Source of the DNA: Proteobacteria bacterium TMED61
Lineage (GTDB): Bacteria > Pseudomonadota > Gammaproteobacteria > Arenicellales > UBA868
Assembly (NCBI GenBank): GCA_002171735.1
Contig: NHDO01000094.1
Coordinates: 1-32,774 of the forward strand
Reading direction: 5' to 3'
DNA: 32,774 bases
The notes beneath the pieces are model-generated. The model was not told the origin of the DNA. It ran no database searches and saw only the letters and a program-made list of their open reading frames with translations. Positions 1-6,087 of the stretch are shown here, in pieces. Position numbers and translations under genes: made by a program. Within the stretch, counting starts at the first letter, position 1. The number at the start of each line of letters is the position of its first letter.

Positions 1-257
1 CATGCTGATACGATAGTAAATGTATGATCTTGCACGAATGAATTAGATTTTCGTGTGATATCTACAACCCAATCAACAATAGTATCAATAGCGGGAGATT
101 CCACCCACCATTTAGACATTTGTTGTACTTGTACTGCTGACACATTCATATCACGTGGTTTCTCATTATCAGCATCAATGATTAATTGTTTATTGATAGA
201 GAGATCAGGATATACAGCAGTAATCACATTAATATCTTCTTTATGTTTTATGATCAT
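1..257 (-). CDS. 2OG-Fe(II) oxygenase-like protein, 3' part outside the window
   Basis: This is the first 85 codons of a minus-strand gene that runs off the left edge. It starts at an ATG overlapping the stop of the upstream cupin gene (ATGA). Seen: the N-terminus reads MIIKHKEDINVITAVYPDLS, followed by a region with QQMSKWWVESPAIDTIVDWV. It aligns by eye with the N-terminal half of the oxygenase at 838-1362, sharing DLSIN, an NV.A..MS.W block and an I...W(V) helix. Known: this N-terminal layout precedes the double-stranded beta-helix core in small phage 2OG-Fe(II) oxygenases. The iron-binding core itself lies outside the window, so the function is inferred from the similarity and from four related enzymes nearby. 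Confidence 0.75.
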   Translation of the reverse strand, partial: MIIKHKEDINVITAVYPDLSINKQLIIDADNEKPRDMNVSAVQVQQMSKWWVESPAIDTIVDWVVDITRKSNSFVQDHTFTIVSA

Positions 258-841
258 CGTTTGTAATGCCAATTGTAAGAGAAGGTAACACGTGGACCAA
301 AGATTTTAGGTGCATGATATAATCCTCTTGGAATATAGATGGCATCACCTGGATCAAGTTGATGAATTGAATCATCTTCAAACTCATATTGAATCATACC
401 TATACATTGTATGATGAGAAGAGAATGAGGATCACGATGAGATTTAAAGAGAAATGATTCAGCAAGGACATTACTGTAGATGTGTAAGTTTTTAAGGTTT
501 AAGTCATATGCTTCTTGGCATATGTTAACAGTATTAGGATCAAGGAAGTCTTGAGTATGTGTAATGAATGTTGGTATCAGTACTTGTCTATCAATCTCCA
601 ATGCTAAATCAGGGTTATCAGTTTCACCTTCATAATCAATGGGGTTTTCATGTACTTGATGATTATCTGGTGTCAAGCATCTTAAGTAATCATGATTACG
701 TTCTTGTTGCCAGAGGGGGACAATATTATCCCAAGTAATTGTTGCATGTTGAGGAAAACGTCCACGAAATACTTTAACTTCATCACCCCATTCAATGGTA
801 GGATCATAGGTTGTAGGAGTAATTTCAAATTGTGCTTTCAT
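254..841 (-). CDS. Cupin/JmjC-like (cupin_4 type) Fe(II)-binding protein
   Basis: The protein has 195 residues. The C-terminal half is a cupin barrel: H135-R-D137 within SHRDPHSLLIIQCIG, then QLDPGDAIYIPRGLYH ending at H176. This matches the HxD...H metal triad and the PGD/PRG turn of cupin_4/JmjC-like hydroxylases. Known family members use Fe(II) and 2-oxoglutarate to hydroxylate proteins or small molecules. The substrate here is unknown, and a non-catalytic cupin remains possible. The ATG overlaps the stop of the upstream oxygenase gene (ATGA), and the gene ends in an ATGA overlap with the next oxygenase, so it sits in a translationally coupled string of iron enzymes. Confidence 0.8.
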   Translation of the reverse strand: MKAQFEITPTTYDPTIEWGDEVKVFRGRFPQHATITWDNIVPLWQQERNHDYLRCLTPDNHQVHENPIDYEGETDNPDLALEIDRQVLIPTFITHTQDFLDPNTVNICQEAYDLNLKNLHIYSNVLAESFLFKSHRDPHSLLIIQCIGMIQYEFEDDSIHQLDPGDAIYIPRGLYHAPKIFGPRVTFSYNWHYKR

Positions 842-1362
842 TTGATATTACCTGCGAGGACAACTCTATTTGTACATTGATTGATTGGTACATAATGATC
901 TATGTTACCAGGGAAGATGACCACTTTACCTGGAGTGGGAGTGATTTCTTTATTAGATGTAGGGAAATATAATGATGATGATCCTTCAGGTGAATGAATA
1001 AAGTAAACAAAAGAGAATGGTACAAATTTATGATCATGACATCGTGTACTATCACCATCATTATACTTAGCAAACCATGCTTCATGCAACTCATATAGAT
1101 CTATAGGTAAATCATGATGAGTGTTACGTAGTAATGTGAGTACCCATTCATAGATCGTGTTAATATTATCTGATTTCGTTTTCCAATCAGACATCATAGC
1201 ACCAACATTTGTCTTATAAGACATAGGCCAATTAATGTCTTCTAATTCCTGCATGAATCTATCATTAATAGACAGATCATGATAGGTATCAGTGATGATT
1301 TGATGTCGTTCACGGATAAAGAATCTATTCATTTGTTTGTGCTTTTGATTTCGTATGATCAT
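838..1362 (-). CDS. 2OG-Fe(II) oxygenase family protein
   Basis: From the chosen ATG the protein has 174 residues; the frame could also start at a GTG one codon upstream or at Met11. An AGG sequence about 7 nt upstream favours the ATG at 1362. Seen: a barrel core with HDH at 109-111, strands FVPFSFVYFI and SLYFP, PGKVVIFPGNIDH with distal H156, and R166 in NRVVLAGNI, which fits the 2-oxoglutarate carboxylate-binding Arg. This is the pattern of the short oxygenases common in T4-like cyanophages (PF13759-like). The substrate is unknown. It overlaps the preceding small gene by about 38 nt and the following cupin gene by an ATGA. The truncated gene at the left edge appears to be a paralogue. Confidence 0.85.
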   Translation of the reverse strand: MIIRNQKHKQMNRFFIRERHQIITDTYHDLSINDRFMQELEDINWPMSYKTNVGAMMSDWKTKSDNINTIYEWVLTLLRNTHHDLPIDLYELHEAWFAKYNDGDSTRCHDHKFVPFSFVYFIHSPEGSSSLYFPTSNKEITPTPGKVVIFPGNIDHYVPINQCTNRVVLAGNIK

Positions 1363-1561
1363 CACGAGACCTATTCTTAATTACAATAAATGCATCCTTA
1401 TTATACTTACGATGACCTTTAGGTGATGACCACTTCTTATTATATCCTTCTGGTTGTTCAATACCAGAAACTACAGTACCACCAACCTCAAGTACAATAT
1501 CATCATTTCTTACATCCCAACCAAGAGTATGCATCATATGCCATAGTTCATCTTGAGTCAT
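1325..1561 (-). CDS. Small hypothetical protein (78 aa)
   Basis: The product is unrecognised. The N-terminal half resembles a compact fold (MTQDELWHMMHTLGWDV, then a strand-like DIVLEVGGTVVSG). The C-terminal half is basic and polar with many K, R, S and D residues. The ATG forms an ATGA overlap with the stop of the upstream 47-residue gene, and the 3' end overlaps the start of the oxygenase at 838-1362. Those overlaps and the absence of any competing frame support it as a real gene. No function can be assigned. Confidence 0.65.
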   Translation of the reverse strand: MTQDELWHMMHTLGWDVRNDDIVLEVGGTVVSGIEQPEGYNKKWSSPKGHRKYNKDAFIVIKNRSRDDHTKSKAQTNE

Positions 1562-1701
1562 TTACCAACTCCATAATCAGGTGCTTGCTCTTCTAGTTTA
1601 CGAATACCATCATGTAGTTTCTTTAATGCAGCACGAGTTTCAGGAGTTTCTTCATACTCCCAGATATCACCTTTCTTATTCACCATTTTCTTCTTAGTCA
1701 T
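1558..1701 (-). CDS. Very small hypothetical protein (47 aa)
   Basis: This short gene reads MTKKKMVNKKGDIWEYEETP and then a charged, helix-like stretch (ETRAALKKLHDGIRKLEEQ). It fills the gap between its neighbours exactly: its ATG overlaps the stop of the oxygenase at 1698-2354 (ATGA), and its TGA overlaps the ATG of the 78-residue gene (ATGA). The double overlap is the main evidence that it is expressed. Function unknown. Confidence 0.6.
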   Translation of the reverse strand: MTKKKMVNKKGDIWEYEETPETRAALKKLHDGIRKLEEQAPDYGVGK

Positions 1702-2354
1702 TTCCATTGCCTCTCTATTGGTTTTGGTTTAAGAGTTTTTAATAGAATATTACCTGATACAGTAATACGTTGCTCATCACAATTATAGTATGGATAGACC
1801 ATATGATTTAACTGTGATGGAAAGAATAGTAATGTACCCTCATAATCCGGATTCATTTTGTATATTGTAGGTCTTTGATTACCAAAGATGTCCAACGTAG
1901 TAATTACAAATGAAGAGTTATATGGATGCCGTGCGCCAGCACTATTACTATGCTGTGCTTGTTCTTCAAACTTTGTGGGAATCTTCATGAATATCACAAA
2001 TGAATACACACCACCATGAGTATGAATTGGATTATATTCATGTTGTTTCTGATAGTTCACCCAAAAACTATCCAGTTTATAGTCCATTGGATCATTAGTC
2101 ACCAATGAAATATGTGACGATCCCCATTCTCTAACATATTGATAGATGCATGGTTCTATAACATTATTCCACAGTTTATCATCAATGTCTTCAATTTGAA
2201 ATGATTTATCAATTTGTCCAACCAAATTTGGTTTAAATGATTTACCCTGTGTTTGTTCAATACATGTCCATACATGTTGAAACAGATCATCATTGAGTTT
2301 AGACTCAATCCAACCACAATTTGGTGGTGTTTGAAACTTAATACTGTTCTCCAT
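1698..2354 (-). CDS. 2OG-Fe(II) oxygenase family protein
   Basis: From Met at 2354 the product has 218 residues. A GTG-initiated frame extends to 2408, but its extra 18 residues overlap the upstream small gene and look non-conserved. Seen: HTH at 111-113 in NPIHTHGGVYSFVIFMKIP, then YEGTLLFFPSQLNH with distal H184, and R196 in QRITVSGNI. This matches the phage 2OG-FeII_Oxy_5-type core (HxH, FPS.L.H, R.S.SGN). The N-terminal 100 residues carry the usual helices (CIEQTQGK..., LWNNVIEPCIYQYVREWG). Members couple Fe(II)/O2/2-oxoglutarate to hydroxylation; the substrate is unknown. The stop overlaps the next gene (ATGA). Confidence 0.88.
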   Translation of the reverse strand: MENSIKFQTPPNCGWIESKLNDDLFQHVWTCIEQTQGKSFKPNLVGQIDKSFQIEDIDDKLWNNVIEPCIYQYVREWGSSHISLVTNDPMDYKLDSFWVNYQKQHEYNPIHTHGGVYSFVIFMKIPTKFEEQAQHSNSAGARHPYNSSFVITTLDIFGNQRPTIYKMNPDYEGTLLFFPSQLNHMVYPYYNCDEQRITVSGNILLKTLKPKPIERQWK

Positions 2355-2493
2355 CTTTTGCTTTAGGGAAAGAATGCACAATCTCAACGATGGTTTGAAC
2401 CATCTCACCTTGTGTGGCAGTAGGCATTGCAGTCACGTACAATAACCCAATGCCACATAATGTAGTTGTCAATAACCAAAAACGGTTGCTCAT
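2338..2493 (-). CDS. Small membrane-anchored hypothetical protein (51 aa)
   Basis: It reads MSNRFWLLTTTLCGIGLLYV and then a polar tail ending in SFPKAKDGEQY. Residues about 5-22 form a single hydrophobic segment after one Arg, so an N-in membrane anchor or uncleaved signal is likely. The 3' end overlaps the oxygenase start at 2354 by 17 nt. The 35 nt upstream are AT-rich with TATAAT-like sequence (around 2510-2522) but give no clear promoter. Function unknown. Confidence 0.55.
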   Translation of the reverse strand: MSNRFWLLTTTLCGIGLLYVTAMPTATQGEMVQTIVEIVHSFPKAKDGEQY

Positions 2494-2528
2494 GATATAG
2501 GTTGGTTACTCTGTTATTATAACACAGA

Positions 2529-3134
2529 TCACCAGTGTTCAGGATTGCTTATGCCAGTTGTAATAGTGGTCACATTCGGGATGATTTTGTTGATATGGAA
2601 GTTAATATTCAATACGACACGACGTACTCCCTCTGTGAATGGTGTTGCAGCATGCTCATACGTAGAAGGGAATTGAATAAACCGATTCTCCTTAGTCTCT
2701 ACTTCAATTTGCTCATTTGTACCATCTCTGAATACTGTGCAACCATCACTATCATGCATATAATATATGCCAGATTGACATGCAAATGGTACATCCGTGT
2801 GCCAATCACGTTGTTGCATCTTATCATCAGTACGCCAATTACAATTAGCGCGGACACGAATCAATGATGCTGGTTGAAGACGCGCAATGACAGGATCAAT
2901 TGCTCTGAATGCAGTTGTATTCACCATTGGTGTACCAACATGTAGTTCAGGTCCTCTCTTCTCAGAGTAAAATACATGCTCCATCAATGGATAACCACCA
3001 GCATAGTTACCAACCCAATACCAGGACATTTGATGTCCTAAGATATAGTCTCGTACAATTGCAAAGTCTTTCTCTGGTAGGAAATCATCTGTTACAATGA
3101 TCTTACTCTCGTCTATTGGTTCTGGTTGTAACAT
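2529..3134 (-). CDS. 2OG-Fe(II) oxygenase (prolyl-4-hydroxylase-like)
   Basis: From the ATG at 3134 the protein has 201 residues; a GTG two codons upstream is an alternative start. The opening motif KIIVTDDFLPEKDFAIVRDY is typical of P4H-like phage oxygenases (xxxDxFLxxxxF). The catalytic core shows H112-T-D114 in RDWHTDVPF, distal H161 in FPSTYEHAATPF, and R171/R172 in GVRRVVLNINF. That is the full HxD...H...R set needed for Fe(II) and 2-oxoglutarate binding. The substrate is unknown. It is separated from the following small gene by about 35 nt, so it may end a transcription unit. Confidence 0.9.
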   Translation of the reverse strand: MLQPEPIDESKIIVTDDFLPEKDFAIVRDYILGHQMSWYWVGNYAGGYPLMEHVFYSEKRGPELHVGTPMVNTTAFRAIDPVIARLQPASLIRVRANCNWRTDDKMQQRDWHTDVPFACQSGIYYMHDSDGCTVFRDGTNEQIEVETKENRFIQFPSTYEHAATPFTEGVRRVVLNINFHINKIIPNVTTITTGISNPEHW

Positions 3135-3265
3135 AAACACTTATAATCTTTGATTGGATAGAGGTTATACCTCGTGACATATTTAATCACATGATCTTCA
3201 CACTGAAACCAGCACTTCTTGTTATCTTCCTTACGATTTTCTAGAAACCATGGGAATGTCTCCAC
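3113..3265 (-). CDS. Possible small hypothetical protein (50 aa, GTG start)
   Basis: Between the AbrB-like gene and the oxygenase at 2529 a minus-strand frame encodes a protein-like stretch: ENRKEDNKKCWFQCEDHVIK, then YVTRYNLYPIKDYKCLCYNQ. No ATG exists in this frame; a GTG at 3263-3265 is the most plausible start, but it has no Shine-Dalgarno. The frame is open further upstream across the AbrB gene, where it becomes a low-complexity K/S/T-rich shadow. Composition rich in aromatic and charged residues and the fit into the gap support a real gene. Function and exact start are uncertain. Confidence 0.4.
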   Translation of the reverse strand: METFPWFLENRKEDNKKCWFQCEDHVIKYVTRYNLYPIKDYKCLCYNQNQ

Positions 3266-3302
3266 GTGAGGAAATAGATTTAACTTACGTGAATTCTGAT
3301 AC

Positions 3303-3587
3303 CTAAACTCTGTTGCTGGTGTACTCTTGCCCTTCGCTTTCGCTGTTGTACCAGAAGTCTTGGTAGTCTTCTTGCGTGGCGTCACTGATGTTAACGCTTT
3401 GATATTCTCCTCTAGTTTTCTTTGAGTAGTTCGTGAGGATGATTTGTTCGTTGACGACTGTCCAACTGATTTCGTCCCCTTCTTGCCAGTTGAGTTCGTT
3501 GATGATTTCTTCTGGGATTTCAATGTAGTAGTCCTCTGTGTCTTTGTACTGTTGTACTTTAGTGATGTACTTATTTGATGAATCCAT
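3303..3587 (-). CDS. AbrB/MazE-like SpoVT-fold DNA-binding protein
   Basis: The protein has 94 residues from the ATG at 3587, chosen because GGAG lies 6 nt upstream; an ATG at 3605 lacks such a site. The N-terminal half (YITKVQQYKDTEDYYIEIPE then EIINELNWQEGDEISWTVVN, EQIILTN) matches the swapped-hairpin AbrB/MazE pattern: a strand, I/P-P-E helix, LNWQEGD turn and paired strands. Such proteins are dimeric DNA-binding regulators or antitoxins. The C-terminal part is acidic and polar (DATQEDYQDFWYNSESEGQE). No toxin partner is apparent beside it, so a phage transcription regulator is the likelier role. It overlaps the end of the metalloprotease gene by 17 nt. Confidence 0.7.
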   Translation of the reverse strand: MDSSNKYITKVQQYKDTEDYYIEIPEEIINELNWQEGDEISWTVVNEQIILTNYSKKTRGEYQSVNISDATQEDYQDFWYNSESEGQEYTSNRV

Positions 3588-4275
3588 TGTTCTCCAACCA
3601 TTCACGTGTCATAGGAGTTGGTTCATAATCCAACCACATTGTTCCTGCTGCACAACTCTCAAGTGCTTTCAATGTCATTCCTTCTGTCTTACCTGCCCAT
3701 GTTGCTTCTTTCTCCCACGGAATTGCTCCTGGTTGCAATACATATGTCCGCTTCACCATCTCTTGCCACAACATTGGCACATCATCTTCAGGCATAATGA
3801 TAGCAATCATACTATTGTCAATCGTACCTGCCATACAATCCTGCGCTGCATGCCATCCTTCATGACGCATGACACTCATGAGTGTGTTAGGACGACTCAT
3901 AAATGCCTTGTTCAAGAAGAAGTTATTACTCACAGTATGATAGACACCACGATGTCCTACAGGGAAATACTTCTCATCCGCAAGATATACTCTGACACCG
4001 ACTTGATTCAATGCTACAAGCATATGATTGAATTCATTGGCAACAGGATAGAAAGAATCTGTGTTGTCATGCTGAGAAGAAACATCCAACAGGGAGAACA
4101 CTTCAGTTACATCATCAGTACACTCCTGAAGAAGCATACATCCCATGGAATGATTAGAATAGTAGTCATCATCTGTAAGAGGATCTGCAATTGCAGGAGT
4201 GCCTACATTGGCAGCAAGTGCTACTACAGTACCAACGACAGCATTAATCAGTTTAGTTTGAATGGGCATAACCAT
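3571..4275 (-). CDS. Exported HExxH metalloprotease-like protein
   Basis: The product has 234 residues (232 if it starts at the second ATG, 4269). The N-terminus PIQTKLINAVVGTVVALAAN with TPAIADPL following is a classical signal peptide, with likely cleavage near AIA-DP. Residues 136-140 from MPIQ are HEGWH, a perfect zinc-peptidase HExxH followed by AAQDCMAG. A downstream PWEKEATWAG could give a third Glu ligand, as in gluzincins. Known: HExxH enzymes hydrolyse peptide bonds with Zn(II). Inferred: a secreted or periplasmic enzyme acting on the cell envelope or host surface proteins, or a virion-associated protease. It contains several Cys residues consistent with an exported protein. Confidence 0.7.
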   Translation of the reverse strand: MVMPIQTKLINAVVGTVVALAANVGTPAIADPLTDDDYYSNHSMGCMLLQECTDDVTEVFSLLDVSSQHDNTDSFYPVANEFNHMLVALNQVGVRVYLADEKYFPVGHRGVYHTVSNNFFLNKAFMSRPNTLMSVMRHEGWHAAQDCMAGTIDNSMIAIIMPEDDVPMLWQEMVKRTYVLQPGAIPWEKEATWAGKTEGMTLKALESCAAGTMWLDYEPTPMTREWLENNGFIK

Positions 4276-4439
4276 GTGTCATAATCAGTTTGTTCAATTC
4301 TACCATCATTATATAAAATGTCAAGGAACTTACTCCAATACTCTTGCTTTGCAGGTATGTTACCGCGTAATTCCGGATGCCATACCTTAAGCATCTTTCG
4401 GCAGATCCATACTGCCTCCTTCTTTGTTAGGTATTCCAT
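4248..4439 (-). CDS. Small hypothetical protein (63 aa)
   Basis: It is a small basic, aromatic-rich protein (MEYLTKKEAVWICRKMLKVW, then HPELRG, YWSKFLDILYNDGRIEQTDY). The helical pattern resembles small phage proteins of unknown role. It overlaps the next gene's start by about 28 nt and the upstream 65-residue gene by 53 nt. The long upstream overlap means one of the two starts may be wrong; Met16 (4394) is an alternative. No function assigned. Confidence 0.55.
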   Translation of the reverse strand: MEYLTKKEAVWICRKMLKVWHPELRGNIPAKQEYWSKFLDILYNDGRIEQTDYDTWLCPFKLN

Positions 4440-4584
4440 AGTTGTGAATAAAATAGAGAAAACTTTTGAGTGAACGTTTGATACCCAAACTCTGTTTAAT
4501 CTCCAACCAATCTTGATACTCTTGTTCTAGAGTATCAATCAGGGGAATCTTCGCTACAAAGGGCTTTGATTTTGTTGATGTCAT
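4387..4584 (-). CDS. Small hypothetical protein (65 aa)
   Basis: It reads MTSTKSKPFVAKIPLIDTLE, QEYQDWLEIKQSLGIKRSLK, then SFLYFIHNYGIPN. The pattern of a polar N-terminus followed by two helices is plausible for a soluble protein. There is an AGAAG sequence about 8 nt before the ATG. It overlaps the 44-residue gene upstream by 50 nt and the 63-residue gene downstream by 53 nt. Not recognised. Confidence 0.5.
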   Translation of the reverse strand: MTSTKSKPFVAKIPLIDTLEQEYQDWLEIKQSLGIKRSLKSFLYFIHNYGIPNKEGGSMDLPKDA

Positions 4585-4669
4585 ACAGAATCTTCTCTGC
4601 TAGCGCGTGATCTTTCTTGTTTTCCGCTTCCATGTACAACAATATCAATTCCTTGATTTGTTCATCCAT
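4535..4669 (-). CDS. Very small hypothetical protein (44 aa)
   Basis: The sequence is MDEQIKELILLYMEAENKKD, then HALAEKILYDINKIKALCSE, ending DSPD. It is almost entirely helix-forming and could make a short coiled coil. Its ATG overlaps the stop of the upstream 75-residue gene by 8 nt, a coupling arrangement seen across this region. Its 3' end overlaps the next gene by 50 nt, which lowers confidence. Function unknown. Confidence 0.5.
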   Translation of the reverse strand: MDEQIKELILLYMEAENKKDHALAEKILYDINKIKALCSEDSPD

Positions 4670-4889
4670 GTTGGAGCGATTTGTAGAGTTCTGCGAGCTC
4701 ATCTTCGTCGTAAAACAAAGTTTGCTCGTTTATGTAGCCCTCTGGATCCATCCATTCAAACCACTCATCTGCAAAATGCAGTGCATCATCAACACGATCA
4801 TCTGCAATTAGTTCACGAAAGCGAGTCATCATCCATTCACAAATGTCATCGCGTTGTTCGGATATCCGAAGAGCATCAACGTTATTCAT
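4662..4889 (-). CDS. Small acidic hypothetical protein (75 aa)
   Basis: The protein is strongly acidic and rich in aromatic residues (DDICEWMMTRFRELIADDRV, DDALHFADEWFEWMDPEGYI, then DEDELAELYKSL). It is predicted to be mostly helical. Small acidic phage proteins of this kind often bind and inhibit host proteins, but that is inference only. The ATG overlaps the stop of the 97-residue gene upstream (ATGA). Confidence 0.6.
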   Translation of the reverse strand: MNNVDALRISEQRDDICEWMMTRFRELIADDRVDDALHFADEWFEWMDPEGYINEQTLFYDEDELAELYKSLQHG

Positions 4890-5179
4890 AGTTTGATAAG
4901 AGTCAGTTTGTTGTTGAGGTGATCGTAAGAGACAAATTTAACGTCTCTAGGCAAAGATTGCATCAATGCTTTGGTAAATTCAAGAGTGTAATGACCATGA
5001 TAACGCCAGAAGCGTCTGTATTCGTCTGTAAGGGGTTCTGCCGTGGTTGTGACAGGTACACTGTACTCACCTCTGCTATAATGCGTTGGAAGCGGTTTTA
5101 AGAGGGTCTTGATATCTGCTACAATTAATGGAGCAGCATGTTGGGGTTTCGTTTTAGTATATCGGGACAAGTAAATCAT
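4886..5179 (-). CDS. Hypothetical protein (97 aa)
   Basis: It begins MIYLSRYTKTKPQHAAPLIV and contains EYRRFWRYHGHYTLEFTKAL and a strand-like end (VKFVSYDHLNNKLTLIKL). The start forms an ATGA overlap with the acidic gene upstream, and the end forms an ATGA overlap with the next gene. No family is recognised. It probably belongs to the transcription unit started by the promoter at 5429-5457. Confidence 0.6.
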   Translation of the reverse strand: MIYLSRYTKTKPQHAAPLIVADIKTLLKPLPTHYSRGEYSVPVTTTAEPLTDEYRRFWRYHGHYTLEFTKALMQSLPRDVKFVSYDHLNNKLTLIKL

Positions 5180-5406
5180 TTGACGAAGACCTCCTGAATT
5201 TGTTCTTGAGATAGTTGTTGTGCTTGTTTGAGTAGATTACACATGTGTGCAACATACTCAACATCCTCTTCATCTGGACTGAATTCATAAGAACCAGACC
5301 AATCCACGCTGCCGTCATCATTAACAGCAGCACCAAACATATAACCGTCATCTTCAATGGCAAATGCATTACCATCAGCAACGAGATAGAACAGGGGAGC
5401 AGACAT
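5176..5406 (-). CDS. Small acidic hypothetical protein (76 aa)
   Basis: The chosen frame encodes MSAPLFYLVADGNAFAIEDD, GYMFGAAVNDDGSVDWSGSY, EFSPDEEDVEYVAH and a Gln-rich helix (LLKQAQQLSQEQIQEVF). It was chosen over the overlapping frame at 5154-5381 because it is acidic like its neighbours, overlaps the next gene by ATGA and sits just downstream of a near-perfect sigma70 promoter. It has no clear Shine-Dalgarno and would be the first gene of that transcript. Function unknown. Confidence 0.65.
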   Translation of the reverse strand: MSAPLFYLVADGNAFAIEDDGYMFGAAVNDDGSVDWSGSYEFSPDEEDVEYVAHMCNLLKQAQQLSQEQIQEVFVK

Positions 5407-5428
5407 GAGATAAGATCGGATGAACTAC

Positions 5429-5457
5429 AGTATACTATGTATGAAGTGGGATGTCAA
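5429..5457 (-). promoter_or_regulatory. Strong sigma70-type promoter
   Basis: On the minus strand TTGACA (5452-5457) is followed by a 17-nt spacer and TATACT (5429-5434). The -35 box is exact and the -10 box differs from TATAAT at one position. Transcription would start near 5422, about 15 nt before the ATG at 5406, so the leader is very short. It overlaps the 3' end of the gene at 5454-5912 by a few bases. Known: cyanophage early genes use host-sigma promoters of this form. It should feed the genes from 5406 down towards the metalloprotease. Confidence 0.8.
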
Positions 5458-5912
5458 CCGGTGTAACCAGCATTGCGATAGAGGTAACCACCGGCCCAGT
5501 CAGCGTTTTCAAGCATAAACTCACGCTCTTTGATGATCAACATGTTGAAACGAACACCCTTGGCAGGTGCTTTGATGGATGCTGGTTTGTATACTTCACC
5601 AGTGGTCTTGTTCACGAAAGCATGAACACTACGATTACCACCATCAGTGGTCATCATTACCTTGTGATACTTGCGACCAGTGTCCACAGTGAACTGATAT
5701 GTACCGATGTTATGCTGAAGATCCGCAATCTTCTGCTCATGATACTCTTTGTTCTCCGCAGATACCAGAAAGAACTGTTGACGACGGATGCTCTCCTTAA
5801 CAAAGTTCTGCTCAAGTGCTTGACACAGCGCGAATGTATGACCTAGGATCGCTTGTGCGATGTCGTTACGTGCTTCAGCAGATGCAGCGTAGTCAGCGAA
5901 GGTGGTGGTCAC
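5454..5912 (-). CDS. Conserved phage hypothetical protein (152 aa)
   Basis: The protein starts at a GTG (AAAGGAA lies about 9 nt upstream). It has a helical N-terminal region (TTTFADYAASAEARNDIAQA to NIGTYQF) and a strand-rich C-terminal region, KYHKVMMTTDGGNRSVHAF, VNKTTGEVYKPASIKAPAKG, VRFNML. The motif V-H-A-F-V-N-K-T-T-G-x-V-Y-K-x-A-S-x-K-A-P-A-K-G-V-R is, from memory, a recurrent phage-borne domain of unknown function. Base composition is less AT-rich than its neighbours, in keeping with a highly expressed, conserved gene. A TATACT box 28 nt before the start may be its own promoter. Confidence 0.75.
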   Translation of the reverse strand: MTTTFADYAASAEARNDIAQAILGHTFALCQALEQNFVKESIRRQQFFLVSAENKEYHEQKIADLQHNIGTYQFTVDTGRKYHKVMMTTDGGNRSVHAFVNKTTGEVYKPASIKAPAKGVRFNMLIIKEREFMLENADWAGGYLYRNAGYTG

Positions 5913-5939
5913 AGTGGTGGTTTCCTTTGGTATGAATAT

Positions 5940-5967
5940 AGTATAGGCTGGATCAGAGCAGATCCAA
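5940..5967 (-). promoter_or_regulatory. Possible sigma70-type promoter
   Basis: TATACT (5940-5945, minus strand) lies 28 nt before the GTG of the gene at 5454-5912. TTGGAT sits 16 nt further upstream (5962-5967), a weak -35 match. The -10 hexamer is identical to that of the promoter at 5429. An inverted repeat (TGGATC / GATCCA, 5949-5966) overlaps the spacer and could be an operator. Confidence 0.4.
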
Positions 5968-6087
5968 TGCCTCCTGTGACAGTTCTTCGGTTGGCATGTC
6001 CTTGTTAAGGTCCATGTTCATGTCATCATTGATCTCGTCAATTTGCTCTAGGAGCCAACGATCAAGCATTACTTCAGCAATAGTCAT
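5953..6087 (-). CDS. Very small acidic hypothetical protein (44 aa)
   Basis: It reads MTIAEVMLDRWLLEQIDEIN, DDMNMDLNKDMPTEELSQEA, LDLL. It is highly acidic and helical. The ATG overlaps the TGA of the membrane-protein gene upstream (ATGA). This appears to be the last gene of its cluster: the stop is followed by a promoter-like sequence for the next gene. Function unknown. Confidence 0.6.
   Translation of the reverse strand: MTIAEVMLDRWLLEQIDEINDDMNMDLNKDMPTEELSQEALDLL

Noticed and set aside
900-1094. Minus-strand frame of 64 codons inside the oxygenase at 838-1362
   Set aside because: It is an out-of-frame shadow; the overlapping frame holds the complete HDH...H...R oxygenase core.
3538-4284. 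Plus-strand frame of 248 codons
   Set aside because: It is antisense to the metalloprotease, which has a signal peptide and HExxH motif; the plus-strand product is Cys/His-rich without domain pattern.
5154-5381. Minus-strand frame of 75 codons with hydrophobic N-terminus
   Set aside because: It overlaps the acidic gene at 5176-5406, which has the better promoter placement and ATGA coupling; the Met/Leu-rich product looks like an out-of-frame shadow.
5949-5966. Inverted repeat TGGATC-N6-GATCCA considered as a terminator
   Set aside because: The 6-bp stem is not followed by a U-tract and overlaps the stop codon and a promoter-like sequence; an operator is more likely, if anything.
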